A DNA stretch of 64,000 bases from Nelumbo lutea (Eukaryota > Streptophyta > Magnoliopsida > Proteales > Nelumbonaceae): NCBI GenBank assembly GCA_022828595.1, contig JAKGHH010000007.1, forward strand, positions 39,184,356-39,248,355, read 5' to 3'. The position numbers and the translations under genes are program-made. Below, piece by piece: positions 22,701 through 34,945 of this stretch; position 1 is the first letter of the stretch; each line of letters starts with the position of its first letter. The notes beneath the pieces were generated by a model. It saw nothing but the letters and a program-made list of their open reading frames with translations, had not been told where the DNA came from and searched no databases.

Positions 22701-23404
22701 CCATTTGAATTCTTCTAGGGTTGGGTTAAGCATGTTTTGTTGAGGGGTGTATATAGGACCTCAAGCACATTGATACGTGTTAAATATTGTTGGAACGTCC
22801 AAATGATCACACAACGCTGTTAATAAACATATGTGGTGATTAATGTGTTGTTAATAGAGTTGTTGGTAGGTTCCTAAAAAATAGGAAATGTTTGAATATA
22901 GTTTTAAAGTATTAGGACTTTACTTTTTGGTAAGTGAAGTATCTGGTAGGGGAAAATATAACACAAAGGTGATAGGAAGCCTCCCCCATTTAGTGTATAG
23001 AATTTTGAAAGGAATATTACTCTTGTTATGTAATTTGAGCATTTGATGTAATTTCTTTGTTACAACATACTGATATTCTTGTAATGATAATATTGCATAT
23101 CATGATGCATTTATGCATTTTTATCTAATCTATGTGTGGGGTATATAGTCACATAGTTTGGTTGATGTGTTGAAAGATTAACTATTAACTAAAAATGTGT
23201 TTGCTTTACTAGTTTTTCCATGAGATGGATGATGTCAAAGCTTACTAGTACCAAGTTCTTGTACAACCGTTTAACTATAGTAAGCTTTGTAATCTGCTAT
23301 ATTCGTGTCTATTTATGATATAGGAAAAGATAAGGTAAACCAGTAGTGCCTAGGACTGGTTAGCTAGAGCTTCATAAGTAATGTGCAATGCTTGGAACTA
23401 TTAA
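22701..23404. other. noncoding stretch
   Basis: No gene or clear repeat is seen between the hairpin modules and the minisatellite. Confidence 0.4.
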
Positions 23405-24003
23405 GGCTTTGTAAAATCACACCAGGGTTGTTAGGGCCTTCTTGGGGTTGCCAAGGTATGTGAGATCGCGCCTAGGGTTGCCAGGGTATGTAAGATCATG
23501 CCTAAAGTTGCCAAGGTATGTAAGATCACACCTGCAGTTGTTAGGGTATGTAAGATTGCTCCTAAGGTTGCTAGGGTATGTAAGATCGCACCTAGGGTTT
23601 CCAGGGCCTTCCTAAGGTTTTCAAGATATGTAAGACCACACTTGGGGTTTCCAAGCCTTTCTATGGTTGCTAGAGTATGTAAGATTGCACCTAGGGTTGT
23701 TAAGGCCTTCCTAGGGTTTTTAGGGTATGTAAGATTGCTTTTGGGGTTGCCAGGGTATGTAAAATCGTACCTGGGGTTACTAAGGCTTTTCTAGGGTTGA
23801 CAAGGTATGTAAGATCGCGCCTAGGGTTACCAAGGCCTTCTTGGGGCTGCCAGGGTATGTGAAATCATGCTTGGGGTTGCTAGGGTATGTAAGATTGTGT
23901 TTGGGATTGCTAGGGCTTTCTTGGGGTTGCTAGGGTGTGTAACATCACATCTGGGATTGTCAAGGCCTTCCTGGGGTTTATAGGGTATGTAAGGTCGCAC
24001 CTG
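23405..24003. repeat. minisatellite of mixed 30-bp and 20-bp units
   Basis: About 14 copies of a 30-bp unit (core GGGTATGTAAGATCGCACCT) are interspersed with about 8 copies of a 20-bp unit (core AGGCCTTCCTGGGGTT). Both unit types share the edge word TTGCCA(A/G)GG. Order, with A for 30 and B for 20: B-AAAAA-B-A-B-A-B-AA-B-A-B-AA-B-A-B-A. The 30-bp units keep one reading frame for a while, which produces a 98-residue repetitive open frame at 23498-23794. The 20-bp units break that frame, so it is not taken as a gene. Confidence 0.9.
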
Positions 24004-25931
24004 GTGTTACGAGCTCCTGGTGTTGCCAGGGCTTATTACAACCAGGGTGTCAACCCGGAGCTGGTGCCCAGGTCTGATAGACCATGCTTGCAATGAATAA
24101 GATGTGTTGGAAATTAGTGCTTATTGCTCAAGACATCTATATGATGATGCCCTAGTGGTTGTTTAAAGACCCCTCATGACCCTCTCCTTGTAAGTTGAAC
24201 TCCCAAACAATGTGATCAGAATACATACACCCTAAGACCTTTGCTCAACATAAATTTCATCCAAACACCCATATTTATCCCTTGATCCAAACTAGATTCT
24301 AATTTGGCCTTTCCAATTAGATGAAACCCACCATCTTTAAAACTACTACTTTTGAACCTCTTTTAACCAATAAAATGTTGTCATTAAACTCTAAATACCC
24401 TAAACCTTCATTTGTCAAACTAGATTCTATTCCAACCCTTTCCAATAGTTAAAAACCTCCAAATAGAAAATTTGCCACCTAGACACCTTTATTGAACAAT
24501 CATCCCTTGCCATTTCACTTTAAAAATTCCTTCATTTGACCCCTTGATCAAACTAAGATTCTAATTTGAGCTCTCATATAGGTCAAGACCAAATAGAATC
24601 GAATCCTTACCATCTAGATGTTTTCAAACCAATCTAACGTGAGAATTAAATTTAGAAATCTCAAAAACATGGGGCCACCAAATTTCATCAAAAAATACCT
24701 CTATTTTCCCTTCCACTTGAAAAGATTTCTTGTTATGCATTTTGGTTGGTTAAATAGTTGACACCACATTGCACTTCTTGGACACTAAAATCCCTTATCT
24801 TTCATCCAAAATACCCAAGATAGCCTTTACATGTCTTTCTTTTTGAATTTATCCTTATGCTTTACCTAGCTAGGTACTTTTACCCCTATACTTTTTCAAA
24901 AATTATCAAATTACCCCCATTAGAAGATTATAAGCAAGTGGGGAAGGATCCACACTATGACCCCTCAAGCAACCTAGAACCCCCCAAGTCTCTCCCATAA
25001 TCTCTTTTGCCATTTCCTTTATTTCCCCTTTTCTTTTTTCTTTGGTGCCATTTGGCAAGTCTTTTTTGAAAGATCCTTTGGAAAATTTGACAGTCAAAAG
25101 ATGTAGTGGGCTTTTAGATAAAGATCTTGGTAGCCTGTAGACCGTTTGGTTAGAGGTGCATCTTTCTGCGTGAAGATAAGATGAAAAAAGGTGAGAAGCT
25201 TCATTTCTAGCTTCCCAAAATAATATTGAATCAATCTTCTTGCATCATTTTTGGGCGGAGTCTTTCAATGGCTAGATTTTCCCCCAACCAAATAGGAAAA
25301 GATGAAAAGTGGGCTGTTCTTCCAAACAACCGACAGCCCACATGGAAAGACACACCAAATAGGGCCTTATTTTCCTAAGCATGAAAGAGAGCTTTGAAAG
25401 AAAAAGGAATCCACCATTATTGGGAGTGAACCAGATCCTCTTCTCTTCCCCCCTTCTCCTTGGTTTCACACCCAAAACATTTTATTGACCCCACCTTCTT
25501 TCCCTTTTCTTCTTCATTCTATCCTCTCTCACCTTATTCATTTGCAACAATAATTTAGGCCTAGACATTCTCAGTTGTAGAACAACATTACAAGATTATC
25601 TAGATAACTAAGGATATGATGAGCTTCCTTTTGCTATCAAAGGCCATCCAATTCAATCAAAGGTAACATTGGAGCATTCAAGTTCCTTTTTCTCATCTCT
25701 AATGCACTATACATTTCTTATTTGAGATGGGAAGAGATAAGGGATATTGCGAACGTGCTTTGAAGTCCAAATTCTCCATATCCTAAGTAGAGATTGAGAC
25801 CTAATAGGTGTGGAAAAAGGGGGGATCCAAGTACCAAACCATTAAGGTCCCAAATTGAAAAATGGACATTAGGATGTTGGGTAAAATTCCCCCTTCCCTA
25901 AGCTTGAGCTCTTCCTATTTGGACTTCTTGT
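24004..25931. other. noncoding stretch
   Basis: No gene is supported. The part near 25040-25340 resembles segments at 1157-1400 and about 18585 (CATTTGGCAAGTCTTTTTTG, then AAAGATC), a decayed dispersed repeat. Confidence 0.45.
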
Positions 25932-26490
25932 TAGGAGTGCAACTTGGGTGGGTTGGATCAGGTTGAAAGTCAGCTCAAGCCCATCCCTAAAGGCATAAGT
26001 CTCAAGTTTGGGCCTGGTGTACATAAGGTTAAACCCATGCTTATCAACTTGAGCTTACCCTTCAAAACTTGGGTTAGGCGTTGCCTCAGGTTGGGTTGGG
26101 TTGGGTTAGTCGGGCTTGGGTAGGTTGATTAGGTTTGAAAGAATTTATGTATATAATTTTATGTAACCATCTTTTATTGAACCTTATGACCCAATTTTAG
26201 AGTAGAATTGAATGAAAACATGTACAAGTTTTGTTTACAAATTTATATATACATATTTTATACATATGAACATGTATACAATTAGAAGAAAAAGATATTT
26301 TCATGTAAACGCATTTGTCAGGGTTAGCTTAGTCTAGCTCAGGCTACTAGAGACCTCAACCCAAGTTTACATGAGGCCCAAGGTTTTTGCCCTAGGCCCA
26401 GCCTACAACCCATAAACTTATGTCCAACCTATGCAAAAACTTAGGTTAAGTTGGATTGCCCTTAGGCTAGGCTTGCCCAAGTTGCACCCA
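25932..26490. mobile_element. foldback element, GGTGCAACTTGGG family, copy 2
   Basis: It starts AGGAGTGCAACTTGGGTGGG and ends with the inverse GCCCAAGTTGCACCC. Same family as 6868-7350. The interior repeats GGTTGGGTTGGG and an AT-rich middle. No clean target duplication was seen. Confidence 0.6.
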
Positions 26491-27281
26491 AATGGTTGTT
26501 AGTTTACACCATGGTTTTGAAAACATGACTGAATTAGATGATTGAACCACTTGACCTAGGAACGGTCTTGGCTCCAAGTCTGGTTTGAACCCCCAAACCA
26601 TTTGAATGGGGTTCAGAATGACAGTCAGATACTTGACCCAGGAATCGATGGTCAAAGCAATTCCATTTCCACATTGGAGTTTATACATGTGTTCTAACAA
26701 TTCCTAGCCTGTTTATTTTTTATTTGGAATGCAATATGTTCTTATTATAGTCATATAGGAGTTCACTAGTGGGAGTGGAGTGACTATTGTTTTTTTTTTA
26801 ATTATAACCCCTTCTCTCTCTCAATATTTGGCCCAAAACATTGACAAAACAGGCCCAAGAAATGGAGTCACTTCCTGCTTTCAATCAAAACTTTAGAAAA
26901 ATAATGTTTCAAATGGGGAATCAACACCCAAAATGGTGATGAGTGGTGACTCCATTTAGGTAATGCTCAAATTTTAACTATTTTTTAAGGTCACACAACT
27001 GATAATTTCTTACTATGCCATGTATCACTATTAGAATTACTAAAAAATTATATGTATCAACCTATGATCAATACCTTAAATCTACCTTAGTACTTGGATA
27101 GAAGTGCAACCTATCTGAGCCATCTATGTACCTTGTTGGAGATCCTCTTGATTAGCCACTTTTTAATCCTTCAATCCAAGTTAACCCTTTACCCCACCTC
27201 GTATAGTAGTGCTTTCCCATTGTAACCTTGAATATATCTTAAAGTTTCAACTTTTAAAAATAAACTAGACACGTTGACATA
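26491..27281. other. noncoding stretch
   Basis: No gene. Near 26510 ATGGTTTTGAAAACATGACTG resembles the end of the hAT-like foldback family seen at 32762 and 51206. Confidence 0.4.
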
Positions 27282-29570
27282 TCTATACTATATATAAAAG
27301 TGTGAGTGTAGTGTGAAAGTTTTTTTGGACTAAAATTCCCTCTGTTTCTTTGTTTAAGAAAGGATATAAAAGTCATTTTATTATAACTTTAATGTCATCT
27401 TTAATGACTACTATAATGGCCATATTTGTGTATTTAATCCATCTCTAATTGTAAGGGTTAAAAATGTAATTCTAATTATTACTTTCCACCTCATTTAATC
27501 CCCTCTCATTAAGCCTTATATTTAAGGTATCAAATCCTATTTTCTCTTATTAAGTCCTATATCTTTAAGTTATTTTTCACTAATAAATGCTACTAATTAG
27601 ATCTGTGTAAATATTTTTAACAATATAAACCAATATATTTCAAAAATGACTCAAAAACAAAACCATTCTTTATCCAATCGGTGGCTAAGAAATTAAAAAA
27701 TCCAAATCAAATTGATCAACCTATGAAGTCATAGTTAGGTAATAAAATTTTTAAAATAGAAATAAATATCAAAATTTACAAAAAAAGACACATTTATGAT
27801 AATTTTATTAATCAAATAAAAAAATAAATGTCATAAACAATACTTATTTTTATTGACAATGAAAATGAAATACATAATTTAGAACTTCCTAAAAATGAAA
27901 TATAATAAATAATAATAAATAGTTCAACTTTTGGGTTAAATGCGCTAACCTTTAATGCCATAAATAAATTTAATAAAATATAAAAATACAAAAATGAAAA
28001 AATACATAAATTTTGCAAAAAAAATCATTCAGGCACATTTATTTATCATATTAAACAAAAGTAAGTGTGACATGTTGGACTTATTTTTACACAAAAATAC
28101 AAAAGATATCGAAAAAAAATGAACACATCTATAATTATAAATTTATACTACTATTAAAAATATGAATAAGATTATGAAACATTTTTTTACTAAAATCAAG
28201 ATTTTGAAAAACTGACCCAAAAACAAAATTGCTTTGGCTTCTGATTTTTGGGTAAGTAATTCAACCATCTAGTTTGAGCGAGTCAGACTGATACGATATA
28301 AAATATAATGCAACTTTTTATTTTGACCATTAGATTAGGATTAGGTTAAAGTCCAATGCATATATACATTATTATAAGAGGGGAGTGTGGGACTTTGAGA
28401 AGGAGGTGGCTGGTTAAAGTTGAGAAGTGAGAAAAAAGAAAGAGAAGAAGAAGAAGAAGAAAAAGGAAATGTCGTCGGAGGTGGTTGTCACCATATTCAC
28501 CAATCCTTGTTGCAAAACCATTTTGCCTTGAGTAGAAGAAGAAGAGGAAGGAACCATCGTCGACGATTATTTCCATATTCATCATTATCGCCACTACAAC
28601 ATTTTTTGCCCTCTTCTTACAACTCTTTCATCTCTCTAAATCTCTCTCAAATCCTAAATCATTTGCTTTATTGGTGTATATTAGATTTTAATATAAGATA
28701 AGCATTTAATCTCTCATCTCTTGCATTGTTTTTTTGATTTCTTCATTAGAGTTGCAATTCTTTTGTTATTACAACTTAAAAAGAATTACAAAAATGAAAA
28801 AAAAAACTCAAAATAAAAATGAAGAAAAACTAAAAACCCTCACTAATTTTGGCTATTGGGAATAATAAAACAAGATTATGAGATATGAAATTTTCTTTTT
28901 CATTTTTTATTTTATAATTTCTATTTTAAAATAAATAAAAAAATTGAAATTAGTTTGAAAGCAACTTGAAAACCGTTAATCGGGTTACACTTTAACCGTT
29001 AAACCATCCAGATCAGCAATTCTCTGACCATTTCAATGGGTTTTTGTAAAGTAGCAGTTTAGGGCTAAAATGGAACTGGTGACCTGACCGGTTCTTGGGC
29101 CAAATGGTTCGACCTCTGGTCTGGTCCGACTTTTAAAACATTTACTAAAATACTTATTTTTGAATTTATCCCCTATTTAATTGTAAGGTTTAAATTGAAA
29201 ATTGAACTACTACTTTTTACTTCATTCAATTCCCTCTATTTAAATCATACATTTTTTTTGATAAATGAACAAAAGAAAAAAAATACACCAAAAAGATAAA
29301 ACATTACAAAATGAAGAGTCTAACCAAGCAAGTTGGCCGGTCAATGATACTTGAAAATTTACAATTCGATCTGAACATCACATTTTTGGATGAAGTTTTT
29401 TATGCAATCAGATTTGGATTTTATAATCTACATCTGATTAATAATAAAAAACAAAAAAATATATATATAAAAATAAAAAATACATTAAGTTTATAAAAAT
29501 TTTAGATATATTATTAATATAATTATCATCATCTAGAATTGCCATGTATAACATGTGCCTACTTATTAAT
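27282..29570 (+). mobile_element. Helitron-like element, most complete copy (E1)
   Basis: It starts TCTATACTATATATAAAAG with an A directly before TC, as in many plant Helitrons. It ends near ACTTATTAAT, shortly after a small stem CATGT...ACATG. Two other copies, at 33254-34945 and 34946-35734, share long blocks with it. The interior contains a (GAA)n-containing block at 28420-28700 with a 93-residue open frame that resembles a 113-residue frame in the second copy. No Rep/helicase is encoded, so it would be non-autonomous. The ends are only partly typical (TTAA rather than CTRR), hence the moderate score. Confidence 0.5.
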
Positions 29571-30591
29571 GCCCTCTAAAAAGAATGAGATAGGTGGGAA
29601 AGGGAATTTTGATAGTTTGACTAAAGGGATTTCTAAACAAGACTAGAAATAGTCAAATTACTTACCTTCCACATGTATATTTACCTTTTATGGCAGTAGT
29701 TATTTGAGTTGCCTCACGTGTGCTAAGGATGTTATTACGAAGAAATTGTTTGTTAGGATAGAGAACCAGAAAGTCAACAATATTATTATATTCATATTTA
29801 TTAAATAGACAAACAAACCACTCGGGAATTCAAATGAAAGGGATCATTGATTTGGGCACATAGCTATAGCTAGTAAGATGAGGGAAAACGTAATACTGTT
29901 TAAAGTATAAAAATTAATACATAAAGAAGCTTTTGTTTTTCAAAAAATATTATTAACAACAGATCAATTCCTTTGTTTAATATAAGTTGTTCAAGGGAGG
30001 ATTCCATGGACAAGTATTTGAGAATTCCACAAGCTTCGTATGAATGATTTTAGATCTTATGTCAAACAGGAAACAATGTGTTAGGGCAAAATAGTGATTA
30101 AAACTAAGTGTCCACATGCACTATATTTTTTTAATTAGCCACAAAACTAACCCTGACCAACCAATTATCATATTAATTAATTTATATTACAAAAATACCC
30201 TTGGCTTGTTTAGGGTTTGATTGGAGTGAATGGATGAGTCACATGAGTTATGAAACATCAAATGGAGAATATGAAAACGTGGTATTTTGTAGTCCCCAAA
30301 TCCAGCGATATTTCTTTAGATCCATGACATTTCTAACTATTCTAACCTCTTAAACAGTTTGGAACTTAATGTGATACTTAAGGCTCTGTTTGTTTGCAGT
30401 GTAAATATGAACCAGATGTAAATTTTGTACCCTGACTCAAATTTGCATATATTTGTGTGACCATGATCTGTACTTCTACCCGATGCAGTATTTACACTCA
30501 TTAGCAATGCAAGTTTTGGATCAATCCCAAAAATTCATTCAAAATTTACACCACCTTCTTCCTTTTTTTTCTGAATGTAATTAAGGTCCCA
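29571..30591. other. noncoding stretch
   Basis: No gene is supported. A TTTGTTTGCAGTGTAAAT-type word near 30390 may be the start of a repeat that the MITE at 30595 interrupts. Confidence 0.4.
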
Positions 30592-30594
30592 TTT

Positions 30595-30827
30595 GGTTTG
30601 TGGGAATAGGGGCCTCGAACCGGAATCGGAATGAGTTGATTGGGCAGAATTGGAATCCAATTCCATTCCTGATGGATGGCATTCTCCCATTTGAGGGAAC
30701 GGTCATTCCCTCTCCTTCCCTTGAGAATGAAATCCTATTCCAATCAATTCTAATTCCCATTCCAATTCCTGTCTGAACCAAACAAACTATGAAAATAAAC
30801 CATTCCAATTATAAATCAAACGAACCC
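30595..30827. mobile_element. Tourist-like MITE, copy 3
   Basis: A 233-bp element starting GGTCCCATTTGGTTTG and ending AAATCAAACGAACCC, flanked by TAA at 30592-30594 and 30828-30830. Its body shares GGAATGGCATTC-type words with copies at 15559, 16828 and 47694. The minus-strand open frame across it is element-derived. Confidence 0.8.
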
Positions 30828-31818
30828 TAAAAACTTTACTTTTCCGTTAATTAAGAAGTGGCCATAACCACGGAAAAGGAAGGGGGAACAGATAAAGAGA
30901 CAGCAAGTCCAACTGAATAACAACCTAAACAAGACAACAAACTAACAAACAGAAGCCAGCACTTAATTAATTTTATTTTGGGTTTTACTTTATTCTACTT
31001 TAAGTATTATTTTACTTTATTTGTATTGCAATCAAATAAAATAAAGTAAAATTTTAGACAAAAATAAATCAAAATTTGCACCCAAATCATATGCACTATC
31101 ATCATATGCATTATCATAATTTTGCATCAGTGCAAGTAAACAAACAAATTTGCTTTACAATCAAACACAATCAAACCTGAAGCGAAGGTAACTCAAAATT
31201 GTGACCATATCAGCTAATTTGCTGATAGGGCCTTTGGCTAATTGTAGCAGAGATATAGTTTGAATCCCACCTTAATCAGGGATTGGGGGTTTTTCAGTAG
31301 AGAATCCCTCTCCTTAGGTTGTATTTGATAGTGATGCAAACGTAATTGTACTTTTATCAGAGTCCTTAAAAGTTCTCTAACTTTTAATTATATACCTCCA
31401 AAGGCTCCCCATCAAAGACCATGACTACTTATTCTCTCCAGGTCAGTGAGGAGAGATTAATCCTCTACCGGTCCAAGAATATAAAGCCAATTCAGCTGTC
31501 AAACTAGGTTCTTTTAATGAACTAAGAATTAATCGATAAAGTTTATTATGAAAGCATTTTAATTTCAAATAAATAAATTAGTTGAAGAATAAGAAACAGC
31601 TAAAGATTTTGGGAGGGACGTGAAGAAAAGGATTCCTATCTCTTCCCTCCACCTTCCTTCTCTCCCCCTTTTCTTTCTAGTGATTTAGCTGATTACAGCC
31701 CAAGCTCCCAACTCAAAACATTATCCTCTTCTGCCAACCCCTCGACTCTCTCTCTCTCTTCTCTCTTCTCTCTCTATCTCAAGGGGTCAAGGGAAAAGAT
31801 TTTGGATCTAGGTGTAGG
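30828..31818. other. noncoding stretch
   Basis: No gene is supported. A (CT)n-rich tract lies at about 31743-31780. Confidence 0.45.
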
Positions 31819-31827
31819 GCTGTAATC

Positions 31828-31984
31828 AAGGTTCAAAGTATTGATACGATACGAGTTTCGGTTGTATCGTATTGTATTGATATTTAGAAATGGTCGATAC
31901 ATATTTTTTTTTAGTTTTTTTTCAAAGTTTAGTTTTTTGGAAACGCCCCGTATCGGGAATATCGTATCGATACTTTGAACCATG
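31828..31984. mobile_element. 157-bp foldback MITE, TTCAAAGTATTGATACG type
   Basis: It begins AAGGTTCAAAGTATTGATAC and ends with the inverse GTATCGATACTTTGAACCATG. The flanks are GCTGTAATC at 31819-31827 and GTTGTAATC at 31985-31993, an 8-of-9 match consistent with a 9-bp Mutator-type duplication. A truncated relative may start near 803 (GTTCAAAGTATTAATAC). Confidence 0.7.
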
Positions 31985-32030
31985 GTTGTAATCACTACAG
32001 GGCAGAGAGAAAGGAAGGAAGGTGAGGACC

Positions 32031-32333
32031 CAAGGTTTTTAAAACCGACCTGGATAACGAACCGGTTAGGGGTCCGGTTCTTGGGTCAAATGGTCCGATT
32101 GTTCGAATCGAACGGTCAGCCCATTCTGACAAAAAAAAAAATTTAAAAATAAAAAAGCAGTAAAAAATGTTGAACGGTTCAAACAGTTCAAATGCCTGAA
32201 TCAACTGTTTATTGACCAAATTAACGTTTTTTAGTAAAAATCCATTTTTTGTGAAAAATGGAACCGGTCACCTGACCAACTCCCAGTTTTTCCAGTATGA
32301 CCGTCTGGTCTGGTCTGGCTTTGAAAACCATGG
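32031..32333. mobile_element. foldback element, CAAGGTTTTTAAAACC type
   Basis: It starts CAAGGTTTTTAAAACC and ends with the inverse-like GGCTTTGAAAACCATG. The body has GGTTCTTGGGTCAAATGG and similar words shared with 29080 and 34490. It belongs with the hAT-like elements at 32762 and 51206 by end sequence, but its own target duplication is not readable. Confidence 0.55.
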
Positions 32334-32753
32334 AGAATAAGATATTTTCTCTTTGTTTTTCTTTCCTATTTCTTAATCACTTTGTTATTTCAAATTAAAA
32401 TTCCTTTGTCACAGTCATTATCGGTGAGTTCTTGGACTTGAGATATGCTACTTGCAAGGTTGCATATATAGGATATATATCCAATCAAGCCACCAACTTG
32501 CAGATAAGGCCCCACTTAAAATATAAATAATATTTTAAATATATTTTTTTACATATAATCGGTCTAAGTGGGTTTGGGATGGCGACTATATTCCCATCCC
32601 CAACCCCAACTTTTAATTTAATCCCTGGTCCTTGATAGAGACAAGTTCTCCATCAAGACCCGAATCTTTAATTTTCTTAATTAAAAGTTTTTTTTTTTGA
32701 AAATAAGAATTGTTTAAATAAAGGAAAAAATATAAATAATATTTAAATATATT
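32334..32753. other. noncoding stretch
   Basis: No feature is supported. Confidence 0.4.
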
Positions 32754-32761
32754 TTGATATA

Positions 32762-32993
32762 CAATGTTTTTGAACTGTCATTGATTCGGACAGTCAGACC
32801 ATTCGGCGCGGGAACCGTCCAGGAAACCAGTTCCGTTTTACCCCAAACCCAGAATCTGGTAAAAAAAAAGTTGAAAAAGTTAACAAACCGTTGACCCGAG
32901 CAATCGAACCATCGACCCATTGACCCATTCAATGATTTTGACCATTCTAGTGGCCAGAATGGTTCTGTTTTCCAGTCATTTTTTAAAACATTA
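32762..32993. mobile_element. hAT-like MITE with perfect 8-bp duplication
   Basis: A 232-bp element with ends CAATGTTTT on the left and AAAACATTA on the right. It is flanked by a perfect 8-bp direct repeat TTGATATA at 32754-32761 and 32994-33001. An 8-bp duplication with short CA-type ends fits the hAT superfamily. It has no coding capacity. Confidence 0.8.
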
Positions 32994-33253
32994 TTGATAT
33001 ATAATATAAATAACATTATATATTTGTATATTTAATACAAAAAAATTAATATATATGATTGGGGTTGGGGAGGTTAGGTGCTCGACAAAGATGGGAAAAT
33101 TGCCACCCCTACACTGGAGAGGAAGGGTGTACGGACATGGTACTTAAGTAATAATCAATGCTAGTTCTTTATTTATTATTTTTTTTTATCAATGCTAGCT
33201 GTTGGTGCATTAAATAGTTGTTGGTGCATTAAATAAATGGAGGGTCCTATGGC

Positions 33254-34945
33254 ATAAACATAGAAATAAATATAAAAATTTACAAAAAAGTATAAAACAA
33301 TTAGTCACATTTATGATATTTTTATTAATCAAATTAAAAAATAAGTGTAATAAACAAGAATTATTTTTATTGATAATAAAATTGAAATTCGTAATTTAGA
33401 ACTAACCAAAAATGAAATATAAAAATTAATAATACATAATTCAACTTTTGGGTTAAATGTGTTAACTTTTAATGTCCTTAATAAATAATAAAATTTAATA
33501 AAATATAAAAATACAAAAATGAAAAAACACATAAATTTTGCAAAGAAAGCATTCAGGCACATGTATAATGTCATGTATCATATTGAACAAGAAGTAAATG
33601 TGATATATCAAAGTTATTTTTACACACAAAAATATAGAAAAATTGAACACATCTAAAATTTTATATTTGCACTACTATTAAAAATATGAATAATATTGTG
33701 GAGCTTTCTTTTGATTAAAATCAAAGTTTTAACAACCAATCCAGAAATGGAACCACTTTGGCTTTTGGTTTCTGGGTCGACTGTTCAAGCTGAGAAGTGA
33801 GAACAAAGAAGAAGAAGAAGAAGAAGAAGAAGAAGAAGAAGAAGAAGAAAATTGAGCGTCACTGGAGGTAGTTGTCACCATGTTCATCAATCGTTATTGC
33901 AGAACCGTTTTGCCTTGAGAAGAAGAAGAAGAAAAAGAACAAGAAGGAATTGCCACCAGCGGCTATCTCCATGTTCATCATCACCACCATTACAATACCA
34001 TTTGCCCTCTTCTGACATCTCTCTTATCTTTCTAAATCTTTCTCAGCTCCTAGATCGTTTGCTTCATTGGTGTATCTTAGATTTTAATATAAGATTGGTG
34101 TTTAATCTCTCATCTCTTGCATCAATTTTTAAAATTTTTTATTGCAGTTACAATTTTTTTTTTAGCTATTACAATTTAAAAAGAACAACATAAATGAGAA
34201 AACTCAAAATCAAAATGGAAAAACTAAAAAACCTAACTAATTTTGGTTACCGGGAATAACCAAACAAGTTTATGAGATATGAAAGTTTCCTTTCTCATTT
34301 TTCTTTGTTTTCTAATTTTTATTTTAAAATAAATAAAAGTTTTGGAAATAGTTTGAAAGCAACTCAAAACGTTAATCGGGTCGAACATTTTAACGGTTAA
34401 ACCGTTTGGGTCTATAGTTCTTTCATTATTTCAATGTTTTTTTTTTTTTTTGTAAAATAGTGGTTTAGGGCCAAAATGGAATTGGTGACTTGATCGGCTC
34501 CTAGTCCCAATGGTTTGGTCGTCCAATTTGGTCTGGTTTTTAAAAATGTGACTAAAACACTCATTTTTTAATTTAATCCATATTTAATTGTAAGATTTAA
34601 ATTGTAAATTGAACTATTGTTTTTCACCTCATTCAATTCCCTCTATTTAAATCTTACATTTTTTTTGATAAATGAACAGAAGAAAAAAAAAATACACCAC
34701 AAAGATAAAATACTACAAGAAGAAGAGTTTAGCCAAGTAGGTAGGCCTGTCAATGATACTTGAAACTTCACATTTTGATCCAATTATCACATATTTGGAT
34801 GAGGTGTTTATGTAATGAAATTTGATCAAAGATTAATAATAAAAACAAAAAATAGCAACAAAAAAATAAAAAATACATAAAGTTTATAGAAAATTTTGGA
34901 TATATTATTACTATAATTATCATCATCTAGAATTGCCACGTGAAA
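33254..34945 (+). mobile_element. Helitron-like copy E2, 5'-truncated
   Basis: Homologous to 27759-29550 of E1 but lacking its first ~480 bp. It shares the AT-rich start, the (GAA)n block with the CACCATGTTCATCAATC-type sequence, the GGTTAAACCGT segment and the end AATTGCCACGTG. It is followed at once by copy E3 in the same orientation. A microsatellite of about 14 GAA units lies at 33807-33849. The 113-residue open frame at 33852-34193 matches the frame of E1 in stretches such as HQSLLQN and WCILDFNIRLVF. Confidence 0.6.

Noticed and set aside
23498..23794. 98-residue repetitive open frame (VCKIAP repeats)
   Set aside because: It is produced by 30-bp minisatellite units staying in frame; interspersed 20-bp units break the frame, and there is no upstream promoter or homologous protein that I recognise.
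23405..24003. Possible CRISPR-like array
   Set aside because: Units are contiguous and diverged with no unique spacers, and the context is a plant genome.
30581..30808. Frames similar to one at 47597-47911, suggesting a protein family
   Set aside because: Both lie inside Tourist-like MITEs with TAA/TTA duplications; the similarity is that of the element DNA.
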